A DNA stretch of 64,000 bases from Curtobacterium sp. MCLR17_032 (GTDB lineage Bacteria > Actinomycetota > Actinomycetes > Actinomycetales > Microbacteriaceae): the NCBI RefSeq assembly GCF_003234795.2, contig NZ_CP126268.1, positions 3,100,001 through 3,164,000 on the forward strand, in the 5' to 3' direction. A program made the position numbers and the translations under genes. Below, in pieces: positions 8,241-17,189 of the stretch. A model generated the notes under the pieces. That model had not been told where the DNA came from. It was given only the letters and a program-made list of their open reading frames with translations, and searched no databases. Positions within the stretch are counted from its first letter, which is position 1. The number at the start of each line of letters is the position of its first letter.

Positions 8241-9587
8241 GTGACGGACCTGCTGGAGACGACCCGGGCCTCCGCGCCGACCCGCCTCCGTCGGACGGTC
8301 ACGGCCGTCCTGGAGGCACCCTCCAGCAGGTGGACCACTCCCCTGCTGCTGTGGCTGGCCTCCCGCGTGGTCAGCACGCTGCTGCTCGGCACCGTCTACC
8401 TGCTGGCGACCGCGAACGGCTGGCACTTCACCTCGTACCGGCGCGACCCGTCGTTCGCGACGTTCTCCGGGTCGTGGGACGCGTCCTTCTACCGGACCAT
8501 CGCCGAACACGGGTACCCCCACGATCTGCCGACCGACGGCTCCGGCCACGTGGTGCCGAACCCGTGGGCGTTCCTGCCGGTGTTCCCCGGGGTGGTGCGT
8601 GCGGTGATGTCCGTTTCCGGTGCCTCGTTCTGGGTCTCGGGCGTGCTCGTCGCGACGGTCTGCGGTGCCGGTGCCTGCGTGGTGCTGTTCCGGCTCGTGC
8701 TGGCGGTCGCCGACGCCCGACGTGCCCGATGGGCGACGGCGCTCTTCGCGTTCGGCGCGACCGGGTACCTGCTGCAGGTCGCCTATGCCGAGAGCATGTT
8801 CCTGCTGCTGCTGTTCGGGGCGCTGCTCGCCCTGGTCCGGCGGTGCTACTGGCTGGTGGCGGTGCTCGGCGTGGTCGCGGCGTTCACCCGGCCGGGGGTG
8901 CTGGCGCTGGCTGTGGCGCTCGCGGTGCACCTGGTCGTGCGTTGGGTCGCGGACCGGCGGGGCTCTGCAGCGCAGGGCGCGGCCCGAGCGGTCGCCGGAC
9001 CCGTTGTCGGTCCGCCCGCTGTCGGCGCGCCCCTTGTCGGTGCGCCCGCTGTCGACGCGCCCGCTGTCGGCGGACGCGATCCGTTCCCGTGGCGGGAGCG
9101 GATGGCGGTCGTCGTCGCCGGGCTGGTGGTGGCCGCGGCCGGACTCGCCTGGCCGGTCGTGGCGTCGGCGGTCACCGGGCGTCCGGGGGCGTACCTCGAC
9201 ACGGAGCTGTCCTGGTGGGTCGGGTTCGTCGGCCGGGTCGACTTCACCCCGCTGACGCCGTGGTTCCTGATGGCCGGACGGTGGCTGGGGCCGGCGGGAC
9301 TCGTCCTCGTGGTGGTGGTGCTCGCGGGCACGGCGTGGTTCCTCGGGCGACGGGACGTCCGGGCGCTCGGGCCGGAGGTGCTCGGCTTCGTCGTCGCCTA
9401 CGTGGCCTACCTGGTCGCGGTGTTCCTGCCGCAGCAGAGCCTGCCGCGGCTGCTCATGCCGGCCGCGCCGCTGCTCGGGTCGGACGTGTTCCTGGCGACG
9501 CGACGCCGGGCGGTCGGCTGGCTCGTCACGGGCGTGTGCCTGCAGGCAGTCGCGGTCGTGCTGCTCTGGTTCCTCGGGTTCCCCTGA
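8241..9587 (+). CDS. multi-pass membrane mannosyltransferase, PIG-V-like
   Basis: A 448-residue polytopic membrane protein with about ten hydrophobic segments. Near the N-terminus an acidic, aromatic loop (FSGSWDASFYRTIAEHGYP) follows the first transmembrane helix. This is the pattern of GT-C/PIG-V-type dolichol- or polyprenyl-sugar-dependent mannosyltransferases, where the loop acidic residue is catalytic. Start GTG 8241 is chosen for the GGGAGG upstream; an ATG at 8163 in the same frame is a weaker alternative. A Pro/Val/Gly/Ala insert made of five 15-bp repeats (9000-9074) sits in a loop mid-protein. It probably decorates cell-envelope glycans. Confidence 0.75.
   Translation: MTDLLETTRASAPTRLRRTVTAVLEAPSSRWTTPLLLWLASRVVSTLLLGTVYLLATANGWHFTSYRRDPSFATFSGSWDASFYRTIAEHGYPHDLPTDGSGHVVPNPWAFLPVFPGVVRAVMSVSGASFWVSGVLVATVCGAGACVVLFRLVLAVADARRARWATALFAFGATGYLLQVAYAESMFLLLLFGALLALVRRCYWLVAVLGVVAAFTRPGVLALAVALAVHLVVRWVADRRGSAAQGAARAVAGPVVGPPAVGAPLVGAPAVDAPAVGGRDPFPWRERMAVVVAGLVVAAAGLAWPVVASAVTGRPGAYLDTELSWWVGFVGRVDFTPLTPWFLMAGRWLGPAGLVLVVVVLAGTAWFLGRRDVRALGPEVLGFVVAYVAYLVAVFLPQQSLPRLLMPAAPLLGSDVFLATRRRAVGWLVTGVCLQAVAVVLLWFLGFP
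9000..9074 (+). repeat. five degenerate 15-bp tandem repeats in mannosyltransferase gene
   Basis: Five in-frame 15-bp units encode PVVGP, PAVGA, PLVGA, PAVDA and PAVGG in a loop between membrane helices. This is the third 15-bp in-frame repeat array within 10 kb. Confidence 0.85.
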
Positions 9588-9685
9588 CGCGCCCCGTGTC
9601 GGGTGACTCCGGCGCGCCCCGCGCTGGGTGCTTCGGGCGCGCTCCGCGTCGGGTGCTCCAGGCGCGCCCCGTCGGGTGACGTCGG
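9588..9685. repeat. four degenerate ~24-bp tandem units between convergent genes
   Basis: Starting right after the mannosyltransferase stop, units beginning (G)CGCGCCCC and containing (G)TCGGGTG recur about every 24-25 bases (near 9588, 9612, 9636 and 9661). No stable hairpin or ORF explains them. Confidence 0.6.
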
Positions 9686-9690
9686 GCCTT

Positions 9691-10752
9691 CTACGCGTCG
9701 AACGTGTGGAACCAGGCGGTGCCACCCGGGTGCTGCACGGTGATCATCTCGTCGAGGTCCCGGTACGGCCCGTCCTGGTTGTGGCTCGCCGACTTGATGC
9801 GGATCGTGCCGTCGGACTCGGTGAAGACCTCGGACACGATGGTCGTGTGGTCCGGTGAGCCGTTCGCGTTCCAGTCGAACATGACGATGTCGCCGACCTT
9901 GACGTGCTGTCGCTCGTCGGAGGTCCGCCGCGTCAAGCCGAACGTCGACGCGTTCTGGTCGAGCCACGGGTCCATCGCCGGGCAGTAGGTCCAGGTGGCG
10001 GAGTGCTCCGCGCCACCGGCCCGGTTGTACCAGTCGCTGCGCTGCTGCCACCCGCGGGCCTGCAGCGTCTGGTTCACGTAGTTGGCGCAGTCCCCGCCGA
10101 TCGGGTTCATCGTGCCGTACTCGGCGGTGTTGTAGTCCGACCAGTGCCGCATGGCGTACTGCAGCTGCCGGTCGACGTCGGTCTTCGCGGCGTAGGCCAC
10201 CGTCGTGGTCGCGACCGCGGAGCTCGCATCCGGCACGGCAGCCGTCGTCGGGGTGGGCGTCGCCGTCGTGGAGTCCTGGGTCGCACCGACCTGGCCGTCG
10301 TTGGCCGCGCTGCCGTTGCCGTCCGAGGTCTGGTTCGCCGAGGGCACCGGACGGACCGCGGTCGTGAACAGTGCGACGTCCGCCGATCCCGCCGTGTACA
10401 TCGCCTGGTGCGGAGCCGTGAAGGTGACCGTCGTGGAGGTGGCCGACACGTCGCGCGCGGCGACACCGCCGACCGTGACGCCCGCCACCGAGGCCAGCCC
10501 GGTGCCGGTGACCGTCACGGTGACACCGCCGGCGAGCGGGACCTCCGCGGGCCGCACGGACGTGGCGGTCGGCTTCGCGGCGGCCTCCTTCGTCGGACTG
10601 GAGGCGCCCCCCGAGCCCGCAGCGCCGGAACCGCGAGCCGCCGAGGACGACCCGGCACCCGGTCCGTCCGACGAGCAGGCAGCGGCGACGAAGCCGACAC
10701 CGGTGATGCCGGCGAGGGACAGGAGGGAGCGGCGCGTGATCGGGGCAGTCAT
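9691..10752 (-). CDS. secreted lipoprotein with IPT/TIG-like and amidase (Amidase_6) domains
   Basis: A 353-residue protein. The N-terminus combines a twin-Arg-like TRRSLLSL with a lipobox ending AAAC, so it should be exported and lipid-anchored. A low-complexity linker is followed by an IPT/TIG-like beta domain (about 68-150, VTVTGTGLASVAGVTVGG), a second Thr/Pro linker, and a C-terminal cysteine-amidase domain. The last has the motif GGDCANYVNQTL (nucleophile Cys) and DHTTIV (catalytic His). This fits the 'putative amidase' family of Firmicutes and Actinobacteria that may act on cell-wall peptides. It stands alone between VOC and mannosyltransferase genes. Confidence 0.82.
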   Translation of the reverse strand: MTAPITRRSLLSLAGITGVGFVAAACSSDGPGAGSSSAARGSGAAGSGGASSPTKEAAAKPTATSVRPAEVPLAGGVTVTVTGTGLASVAGVTVGGVAARDVSATSTTVTFTAPHQAMYTAGSADVALFTTAVRPVPSANQTSDGNGSAANDGQVGATQDSTTATPTPTTAAVPDASSAVATTTVAYAAKTDVDRQLQYAMRHWSDYNTAEYGTMNPIGGDCANYVNQTLQARGWQQRSDWYNRAGGAEHSATWTYCPAMDPWLDQNASTFGLTRRTSDERQHVKVGDIVMFDWNANGSPDHTTIVSEVFTESDGTIRIKSASHNQDGPYRDLDEMITVQHPGGTAWFHTFDA

Positions 10753-10825
10753 GACGTGACCCAGGCTATGCGACGCGGTCGGAGATCCGCCGACCGACTC
10801 GGCAGCCCCACCCGGGAGCCCCAGG

Positions 10826-11260
10826 TCAGGCGTCAGGCGACGGCTGCGTCGCGGTGATGTTGACGAGCCACGTGACGCCGAACCGGTCCGTCACCATGCC
10901 GAACTCGTCACCCCACGGCGCCTTAGTCAACGGCTCGAGCACGGTGCCGCCCTCCGAGAGCGCCGCGAAGTAGCTGCGGAGGTCGTCGGCGTCGTCGCCG
11001 TCCCCCGAGAGCGACATCGAGATGTTGTTCGTCTCGGACCGGCTCATCGACGCCGGGGTGTCCGACGCCATGAGCGCGTAGCCCCGGGTCGTCTCGAGCT
11101 GACCGTGCATGACCTTGTCCGCGTCCGCCGGGTCCTGCACGGCACCCATCTCGGCGAACGTGCCGATGCGGAGGTCCCCGCCGAACACCGATTGGTAGAA
11201 CTCCAGCGCCTGCCGGGCGTCGTCGCGGAAGCCGAGGTACGGGTTCAGTCGTGAGGTCAT
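10826..11260 (-). CDS. VOC-family protein, PhnB/glyoxalase-like
   Basis: A 144-residue protein with one vicinal-oxygen-chelate fold. It begins RLNPYLGFRDDARQALEFYQ and ends PWGDEFGMVTDRFGVTWLVN, which is typical of PhnB-type (3-demethylubiquinone methyltransferase-like) VOC proteins. Members are dimeric and often metal-binding, but many lack a known reaction. It has an AAGGAG-type Shine-Dalgarno and appears to be a single-gene unit. Confidence 0.88.
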   Translation of the reverse strand: MTSRLNPYLGFRDDARQALEFYQSVFGGDLRIGTFAEMGAVQDPADADKVMHGQLETTRGYALMASDTPASMSRSETNNISMSLSGDGDDADDLRSYFAALSEGGTVLEPLTKAPWGDEFGMVTDRFGVTWLVNITATQPSPDA

Positions 11261-11354
11261 GATGGGCTCCTTCGTCCGGGGCTCATCGTGCCAGCGAGCC
11301 CGGGCGGCCGCAAGGACGCTCGACGACGCACGAGCACGGCCGGACCCGGGCGGA

Positions 11355-13250
11355 TCAGGTGCAGGAGACGTCGCGGTCGATCGTCGTCGACCCGAACGCG
11401 GTGACGTACTGGGTCATCACGGTCTTCCCACCGGCGAGTCCCGTGCCGGAGCACGCCTTCTGCGCCGCCGCGAGCGTGCCCGGTCCGATGGCGATCCAGC
11501 TGCTGCGCCCGTACGCCGCGCTGGTCTTCGGGACCGCGCCGGCGACGGTCGTCCACTGGCTGGCCGTCGAGTAGAACCCGATGGTCGTCGCCCCGCCGCT
11601 CTTCAGGCCCGCGATCATGCCCTCGAGCACACTTCGGTTCAGGCTGGTGTCGGACTGGTGGGAGAACTGCGTCTCGACGTCGATCCACCAGCGGTGAGAA
11701 CCGGGCGCCGCGACGCCGCGCTTGGTCGCGTCGTCGCCGCCGAGGGCGTACCCGTAGAGGAACGAGCACGCCGGGCTGTTCTGCGGCTTCCCGCCAGCAC
11801 GGGTCGTGCAGGAGCCGTAGGGGTTCTTCGGTGCGTACCCCTTGAAGACGTTCGACGTCGGCCAGGCCGAGGCAGCTGCGGCTGCGGGGTTCGCGAAGAG
11901 CACGTAGAGCTGGGCCGTCGGCTGCGCTGTACCACCGGCGGCGAGTGCGGACCAGGAGAGCTCGCTGCTCAGGCACGGGTTCGTGGTGTTCGCCAGGGCA
12001 CCGTTCACACCCACGATGCCGAACGCGTGGTCGGTGGGCAGCGCCGACCCGCACTGCGGCCAGGACACGTCCGCACCGGTGCCGACGCCGGAGGACCCGT
12101 CGACGAAGTAGCCGACCGCGTCCAGGTCGAGCACCCCGCTGCCCGCCTTCGCACGCGTCTGCACGGTGCCGGTCGGAGCGATCGGCACGGTCACGGACGC
12201 GGCGAGCGCCTGCGCCTTCGCGACGACCTGGGTCTGGGTGACGGCAGCGCCGACCGCACCGACGTGGAACCAGCCACTGGCGCTGAGTCCCGTGGTCCGA
12301 GCCGTGAGGACCGCTGCACGCGCGGTCAGGGGGATGCCGCCGACACCGGCGACACGCACCCGTTGCACGGTGGACTTCACCGTGGTCGAGGCGGCCCGCG
12401 CGCCGTCGGCCGGCACGAACACCAGACCTGACTTGCTGGTGGACCAGAAGCCGAGGACGGTCACCGTGACACCGGAGGCGACCCCGGACGTGCGCACGTC
12501 GACCGCACCGCTCGCGGGCAGCCGAACGGTCGCCGTGTTCGCGATCGACAGCCCCTTCGACGAGAACGCCTGGGTGACCGCGGCCCGGTTCACCACTCCC
12601 TGCGGGGTGACACTGACGCTGCCCGCCGCGGCAGGGCTGCCGACCCGGACGTCGAGGACCGCCGCGGTCGCACCGCCGGGCACCCCGGCCCGCCCGGCGA
12701 CGCGGACCGTCGTGGCCTTGTTCGCCGCGACCGCCCCCGAGAAGAGCGACCCGGGCGTCACCGCCGTGTAGGTGGAACCGCTGCTGCTGTAGGAGCCTGC
12801 GACCACGAGCGACACGGACGCCGTCCCGGCGGAGAGCACGACCTGCACCCGCCCGCGGGAGACCGCGACGGTCGTACTGCCGGCGACCGCACGGCCGCGG
12901 ACGTAGTCCTGCAGCGGCGGACGGTTGCTGCTGCCCACCGGCACCACCGACACCACGCCGGCCGCGGTGGGGGCGGCGACCTGCACGACCAGCGTCGCGG
13001 CGGTCGCTGAGGCGGGGATGCCCGGCAGCGTCACGGTCGTCGGCGTCGTCCGCGCGGTGCCGGTCCAGACCGCCGGTGCAGCGAGCGGCGTGTACCGACC
13101 GAAGGCCGGCGCGGTCCTCGTCGTCGTCGCTGCGGCCGTCCCGCCGACCGTCGTGGCGGCGGAGGCCGACGCGACCGGGCCGACGACGAGCCCGGTGGAG
13201 ACGACGGCGGCGGCCGCGATGGTCGCGAGCGCTCGTGTGAAGCGGTGCAT
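11355..13250 (-). CDS. large secreted protein with C-terminal DUF1906-like glycoside-hydrolase-like domain
   Basis: A 631-residue exported protein. A signal peptide (MHRFTRALATIAAAAVVSTG...ASASA, about 1-35) is followed by three or more repeated beta-rich modules of roughly 120 residues (each with TVRVAG..G(V/I)P..A.A(A/V)LDVR-like cores). The C-terminal ~230 residues begin GADVSWPQCG and contain HRWWIDVET and IGFYSTASQW, matching the DUF1906/GH25-like TIM-barrel family of actinobacteria. Start ATG 13250 has a GGGGAG site. It is probably a cell-surface or secreted wall-associated protein; no enzymatic activity is demonstrated for close relatives that I can name. Confidence 0.8.
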   Translation of the reverse strand: MHRFTRALATIAAAAVVSTGLVVGPVASASAATTVGGTAAATTTRTAPAFGRYTPLAAPAVWTGTARTTPTTVTLPGIPASATAATLVVQVAAPTAAGVVSVVPVGSSNRPPLQDYVRGRAVAGSTTVAVSRGRVQVVLSAGTASVSLVVAGSYSSSGSTYTAVTPGSLFSGAVAANKATTVRVAGRAGVPGGATAAVLDVRVGSPAAAGSVSVTPQGVVNRAAVTQAFSSKGLSIANTATVRLPASGAVDVRTSGVASGVTVTVLGFWSTSKSGLVFVPADGARAASTTVKSTVQRVRVAGVGGIPLTARAAVLTARTTGLSASGWFHVGAVGAAVTQTQVVAKAQALAASVTVPIAPTGTVQTRAKAGSGVLDLDAVGYFVDGSSGVGTGADVSWPQCGSALPTDHAFGIVGVNGALANTTNPCLSSELSWSALAAGGTAQPTAQLYVLFANPAAAAASAWPTSNVFKGYAPKNPYGSCTTRAGGKPQNSPACSFLYGYALGGDDATKRGVAAPGSHRWWIDVETQFSHQSDTSLNRSVLEGMIAGLKSGGATTIGFYSTASQWTTVAGAVPKTSAAYGRSSWIAIGPGTLAAAQKACSGTGLAGGKTVMTQYVTAFGSTTIDRDVSCT

Positions 13251-13425
13251 GGCACTCCCCTGGTGTCTGCCCGGACCCGGGCGCAGCAGGAGTCTAGGGG
13301 CCGGACCTGACGCGCCGACAGCCCCAGGAAGGGACCTGTGGAGAGCCGGATGCCCTCCGGCAGGGACACCTCGACCGGGAGTCAGAACACGGCACGGCCC
13401 GAACACGGCACGGCCCGAACACGAA

Positions 13426-13452
13426 AGGCTCGGAACCGATGGTCCCGAGCCT
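13426..13452 (-). terminator. terminator of tRNA-Ala
   Basis: On the minus strand AGGCTCGG...CCGAGCCT forms an 8-bp stem followed by TTTCGT, starting 11 bases after the tRNA CCA end. Confidence 0.65.
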
Positions 13453-13463
13453 GTCGTCCTACT

Positions 13464-13539
13464 TGGTGGAGCTAAGGGGATTCGAACCCCTGACCTTCTC
13501 ATTGCGAACGAGACGCGCTACCAACTGCGCCATAGCCCC
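13464..13539 (-). tRNA. tRNA-Ala (anticodon CGC)
   Basis: The minus strand folds as a cloverleaf: acceptor GGGGCTA/TAGCTCC, D-arm GCGC...GCGC, anticodon loop TTCGCAA with anticodon CGC reading GCG codons, and T-loop TTCGAAT. Discriminator A is followed by an encoded CCA (13464-13466). It lies between a large secreted protein gene and the SepX-like gene. Confidence 0.95.
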
Positions 13540-13614
13540 AAGTGCTCGACCACGATAGCACCGCGGTGCAGCGATCCGAAATCGGGCCGCGGCGGTCGGG
13601 CGTGCCGCTGCCGG

Positions 13615-14721
13615 TCAGACGGCGCGACGTCGACGCATGATCGCGTCCAGGTCGGTCTGCCCGTACGCGTCATCGCCGATCACACCCATCCCGGCCCAGC
13701 GGCTCGGCGCGGACGGGGCCTCGGGCTCGGGTGCGGACCCAGCCGCCTTCGGGCCAGCCGACGCCTCCGGTCCGGCCACCGGCGCCGCCCGCAACCCGAG
13801 CCGCTCCGCCAGCCGTCCCTGGTCGTGCGACGACAGTGCCGCCGCGGCCTCCTCGACGTCGGCCCGCATCCGCGACACCCGTGCGAGCGACGGGTCGGAC
13901 TCACCGGCCCGGATCGCCGCGGCTTCGGCTTCGGCCTCGGCCTTCGCCTGCGCGACCCGCTCCCGCAGCCGGGCAGCGAGCACGGCCGACGACTCCGGCG
14001 ACGGCTCGGGCGCGACCGGGGCCTGCACGTACAGCGGCTTCGGGACGGCCCCGGGCGTCCACGTCCGCTCGACCGGTGCGGCCTCGGGCTGCTCGGTCGA
14101 CAGTGGCGGTGCGGGGTCGGTCCAGGTGCTGGCCGGACGGGAGGCGCGGCGCTGCTCCGGCGCACCGGCTGCGGCCCGACGACGCCGTGCGGTCGCCACC
14201 TGGTGCAGTTGCGCGAGCACCGCGGCGGACCCCGCAGCGGCGACGAGTCCGGCGACGGCGAGGATCCAGGCCCCGGGCGCGGTGACCAGGACGACGAGCG
14301 CGGTGACGAGCCCGAGCGTGCCGAGGATCGTGGCGCCGAGGCGGGAGCGACGCATCCGCATCGCGGTCAGTGCGGGCACGGAGGACACCTGCTCGAGGAC
14401 GGGCGCCTGGGCGGCCAGACGACGGGTGATCTCGCGCTGCCGTGCGGCCTCGTGGGCGCGGACGATGGCGGCACGCTTGGCCTCTTCGGACCGGGCGACG
14501 CGCTGGGCCTCGGCGAGGGACTTCGCGTTCATCTCGACGCGCACCTCGTCCGGCAGCTCGGCGGTCTGCGCCAGGATGCGGAGGGTCTGCTGCAGTCGGA
14601 TGGCGTTCCGCTCGGTCGCCAGGTACTCGCGTCTCGCTGCCCACGCGGGCATCAGGTACACGACCCAGAGCACTGCCGCCACGAGCAGCACGACGCCGCC
14701 GCCCCAGGTCCCGAATCCCAT
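13615..14721 (-). CDS. SepX/GlpR-like actinobacterial divisome membrane protein
   Basis: A 368-residue protein. Its first helix is followed by a short motif, VLWVVYLMPAWAARRE (about 17-32), and a long coiled-coil-like region rich in Arg/Ala/Glu (about 35-105). Two further hydrophobic segments (about 128-165) precede a long disordered Pro/Ala/Glu tail. Pattern and position (beside rimJ-like and galU genes) match actinobacterial SepX of Streptomyces and GlpR of Corynebacterium, which support FtsZ/Wag31-linked division and polar growth; such genes are often labelled 'large exoprotein'. The assignment rests on architecture and synteny, not on a search. The partner gene glp, normally nearby, is not found here. 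Confidence 0.68.
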   Translation of the reverse strand: MGFGTWGGGVVLLVAAVLWVVYLMPAWAARREYLATERNAIRLQQTLRILAQTAELPDEVRVEMNAKSLAEAQRVARSEEAKRAAIVRAHEAARQREITRRLAAQAPVLEQVSSVPALTAMRMRRSRLGATILGTLGLVTALVVLVTAPGAWILAVAGLVAAAGSAAVLAQLHQVATARRRRAAAGAPEQRRASRPASTWTDPAPPLSTEQPEAAPVERTWTPGAVPKPLYVQAPVAPEPSPESSAVLAARLRERVAQAKAEAEAEAAAIRAGESDPSLARVSRMRADVEEAAAALSSHDQGRLAERLGLRAAPVAGPEASAGPKAAGSAPEPEAPSAPSRWAGMGVIGDDAYGQTDLDAIMRRRRAV

Positions 14722-14860
14722 GGGGCAACGGTAGGGGGAGCGCACCTCCGGGACGCCCATTGCCGGGAGCGTGTCGAGCGAGTCGTGACGGATCCGTCGG
14801 ACGGAGGGCGGGCCTCCCGACCGACAGCTGTGTCAGGAGGACCGGCGGCTGCGGACCGGC

Positions 14861-15520
14861 TCAGCCATGCGGCGAGACGGGGAGCGGCACGGCCGCTTCG
14901 TCCCAGGCGTCCTCGGGCACGCGCCCGGTGCCGAGCGGGACCTGTCCGCGGACCCAGCGGTCGAGGACGCCGTCCCGCACCTCTTCGCCGACGAGACCGA
15001 AACAGAAGTGGTCACGCCAGTCACCGTTGATGTGGATGTACCGGCGACGGAGACCCTCGTACCGGAAGCCGAGCTTCTCGACGACGCGGAGGCTCGGCGC
15101 GTTCTCCGGACGGATGCAGATCTCGAGACGGTGGATGCCGACGACGCGGAAGCAGTGGTCCGCTGCCAGGGCGACCGCGGTCGGGGTCACGTTGTGGCCG
15201 GCCGCGTCCTGCACGACCCAGTACCCGATCGACGCGCTGGCGAGCGAGCCGTACGTGATCCCGGACACGTTGAGCTGGCCGACGAACCGACCGTCCAGTT
15301 CCATCGCGAACGGGAGGCCCAACCCGGCCCGAGCGTTCGCCTGCAGTGCGCGGATGCTCCCGCGGACGTCCGAGGACGCCATGCCGGAGGGGTTCGTCGC
15401 CTCCCAGGTGCGGAGCCAGGAGCGGTTGCCGGCGAGCGCGAGGTCGAGGTCGCGGGAGTCACGGACCCGGAGGGGGCGGATGGTGACCCGCCCGTGGGTG
15501 AGGGTCGGGATCGTCGTCAT
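14861..15520 (-). CDS. GNAT N-acetyltransferase, RimJ-like
   Basis: A 219-residue GNAT protein. It begins with TIRPLRVRDSRDL, has a central acetyl-CoA region (VALAADHCFRVVGIHRLEICI) and the conserved ENAPSLRVVEKLGFRYEG block, and ends with RRYIHINGDWRDHFCF, all characteristic of RimJ/RimL-type ribosomal-protein acetyltransferases. ATG 15520 has a GGAGG eight bases upstream. It lies 89 bases downstream of galU on the same strand and upstream of the SepX/GlpR-like gene, the usual actinobacterial order. The acceptor substrate is unknown. Confidence 0.88.
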   Translation of the reverse strand: MTTIPTLTHGRVTIRPLRVRDSRDLDLALAGNRSWLRTWEATNPSGMASSDVRGSIRALQANARAGLGLPFAMELDGRFVGQLNVSGITYGSLASASIGYWVVQDAAGHNVTPTAVALAADHCFRVVGIHRLEICIRPENAPSLRVVEKLGFRYEGLRRRYIHINGDWRDHFCFGLVGEEVRDGVLDRWVRGQVPLGTGRVPEDAWDEAAVPLPVSPHG

Positions 15521-15609
15521 CGCTTCTGGTTCCTCCGGGGTCCCGATCTGGTCGGGACGGGTGTCCCGCACGGGCCCGGGTGCACCGGACCCGTGCGGGA
15601 TGGGTCGAC

Positions 15610-16500
15610 TCATTCGCCCGCGTTGAACTCCTTGAGCCAGGACTTGAGGTCCGGCCCGAGGTCCGCACGGTCCGAGGCGAGCTGCACGATCGCCTTGATG
15701 TAGTCGAGTTTGTCACCGGTGTCGTAGCGGCGTCCACGGAACACGACGCCGTACACGCCCCCTGTCCATTCCTCGGCGCTCGCCATCTTCATGAGCGCGT
15801 CGGTCAGCTGGATCTCGCCGCCCTTGCCGGGCTCCTGCTTCTCGAGGACGTCGAAGACCTCGGGGCGGATCACGTAGCGGCCGATGATGGCCAGGTTCGA
15901 GGGGGCTTCACCCTGCGCCGGCTTCTCGACCAGGCCGGTGATCTTCACGACGTCGTCGGTGTCGGTCGGCTCGACCGTCGCGATGCCGTAGAGGTGGGTC
16001 TGCGACTCCGGGACCTCGAGGAGGGCGACGATCGTGGCGTTCTTCTCGCCCTGGACCTCGATCATGCGCTTCAGCAGCGGGTCGCGGGCGTCGATGATGT
16101 CGTCGCCGAGGAGCACGGCGAACGGCTCGCGGCCGACGTGCATCTTCGCGCGGAGCACCGCGTGGCCGAGGCCCAGCGGGTCACCCTGCCGGACGTAGTG
16201 CATGTCCGCGAGGTCGGTCGACTGGTTGACCTTCTGCAGCTTCTCGTGGTCGCCCTTCTTGCGGAGGGTCTCCTCGAGCTCGGACACGTGGTCGAAGTGG
16301 TTCTCGAGCGCGTTCTTGTTGCGCCCGGTGATCATGAGGACGTCGGTGAGGCCCGCGTCGACGGCCTCTTCCACGACGTACTGGATGGCCGGCTTGTCGA
16401 CGACGGGGAGCATCTCCTTCGGCATCGCCTTGGTCGCGGGGAGGAAGCGCGTGCCCAGCCCTGCAGCGGGGATCACGGCCTTCGAAATCTGGAAGCCCAT
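15610..16500 (-). CDS. galU: UTP--glucose-1-phosphate uridylyltransferase
   Basis: A 296-residue enzyme making UDP-glucose from glucose-1-phosphate and UTP, the precursor for many envelope glycans. The N-terminus has the nucleotidyltransferase signature VIPAAGLGTRFLPATKAMPKE. VDKPAIQYVVEEA, LLGDDII and the GLVEKP motif are all intact, and the length is standard for GalU. It starts at ATG 16500, about 100 bases from the divergent 5-formyl-THF cyclo-ligase gene, and is followed by the acetyltransferase gene, probably in one transcript. It could feed the GT2 synthase and mannosyltransferase pathways upstream, but that link is only inferred. Confidence 0.95.
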   Translation of the reverse strand: MGFQISKAVIPAAGLGTRFLPATKAMPKEMLPVVDKPAIQYVVEEAVDAGLTDVLMITGRNKNALENHFDHVSELEETLRKKGDHEKLQKVNQSTDLADMHYVRQGDPLGLGHAVLRAKMHVGREPFAVLLGDDIIDARDPLLKRMIEVQGEKNATIVALLEVPESQTHLYGIATVEPTDTDDVVKITGLVEKPAQGEAPSNLAIIGRYVIRPEVFDVLEKQEPGKGGEIQLTDALMKMASAEEWTGGVYGVVFRGRRYDTGDKLDYIKAIVQLASDRADLGPDLKSWLKEFNAGE

Positions 16501-16603
16501 GCAGCGACCGTATCCGATCCCCTTTTCCGAGGCATGTCAACGGATAGGGGGACACCGAGATCGGCGGGAAGCCGCATCACCCGCGATCGCTACACTCGTC
16601 GCC

Positions 16604-17188
16604 ATGACCGCCGATCTCGGGAACGAGAAGCGTGCCCTGCGAGCCGACCTCCGGCAGCGGCGGCGCAGCCGGACCTCGACCGAACGCGACACCGACTCCC
16701 TGTCCCTCACCGCGACCCTGCAGCGGTTCGTCGAGGAACGGCAGATCGCCTCGGTCGCCGTCTACCTCTCGGCGCCCGACGAACCCGACGTCCGGCCGTT
16801 CCTCAACTGGGCGTTCGAGCAGGGCATCCGGGTGCTCCTGCCCGTCACCCGCGAGGACGGGCTGCTCGACTGGGCGGTCGGCGACGGCACCTCCGAGCGC
16901 GAGGGCCTGTTCGGGATGCCGGAGGTCGTCGGCGAGGTCCTCTCCCCCCTCGCGATCAACGACGTCGACGCGATCCTCACCCCGGCCGCCGCGGTCGGCC
17001 ACGACGGTGTCCGGATGGGCTGGGGCCGGGGCTACTACGACAAGACGCTCGGGTCCATGGCGAAGCGCCCGCCCGTCTATGCTGTGGTGTTCGATGCGGA
17101 GTACCTCGACGAGGTCCCGCGCGAAGCCCACGACGAACCCGTGGACGGCATCATCACGCCGTCGCGCATCATCACGTTCCGGAGCTGA
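16604..17188 (+). CDS. 5-formyltetrahydrofolate cyclo-ligase
   Basis: A 194-residue protein that converts 5-formyl-THF to 5,10-methenyl-THF with ATP. Diagnostic features are the early KRALRADLRQRRR basic segment, a central LPVTREDGLLDW, and the C-terminal signature VRMGWGRGYYDKTL (phosphate- and folate-binding loop). Length fits the family. It is divergent from galU and is followed after one base by the FmdB gene, so the two are probably cotranscribed. Confidence 0.93.
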   Translation: MTADLGNEKRALRADLRQRRRSRTSTERDTDSLSLTATLQRFVEERQIASVAVYLSAPDEPDVRPFLNWAFEQGIRVLLPVTREDGLLDWAVGDGTSEREGLFGMPEVVGEVLSPLAINDVDAILTPAAAVGHDGVRMGWGRGYYDKTLGSMAKRPPVYAVVFDAEYLDEVPREAHDEPVDGIITPSRIITFRS

Positions 17189-17189
17189 C

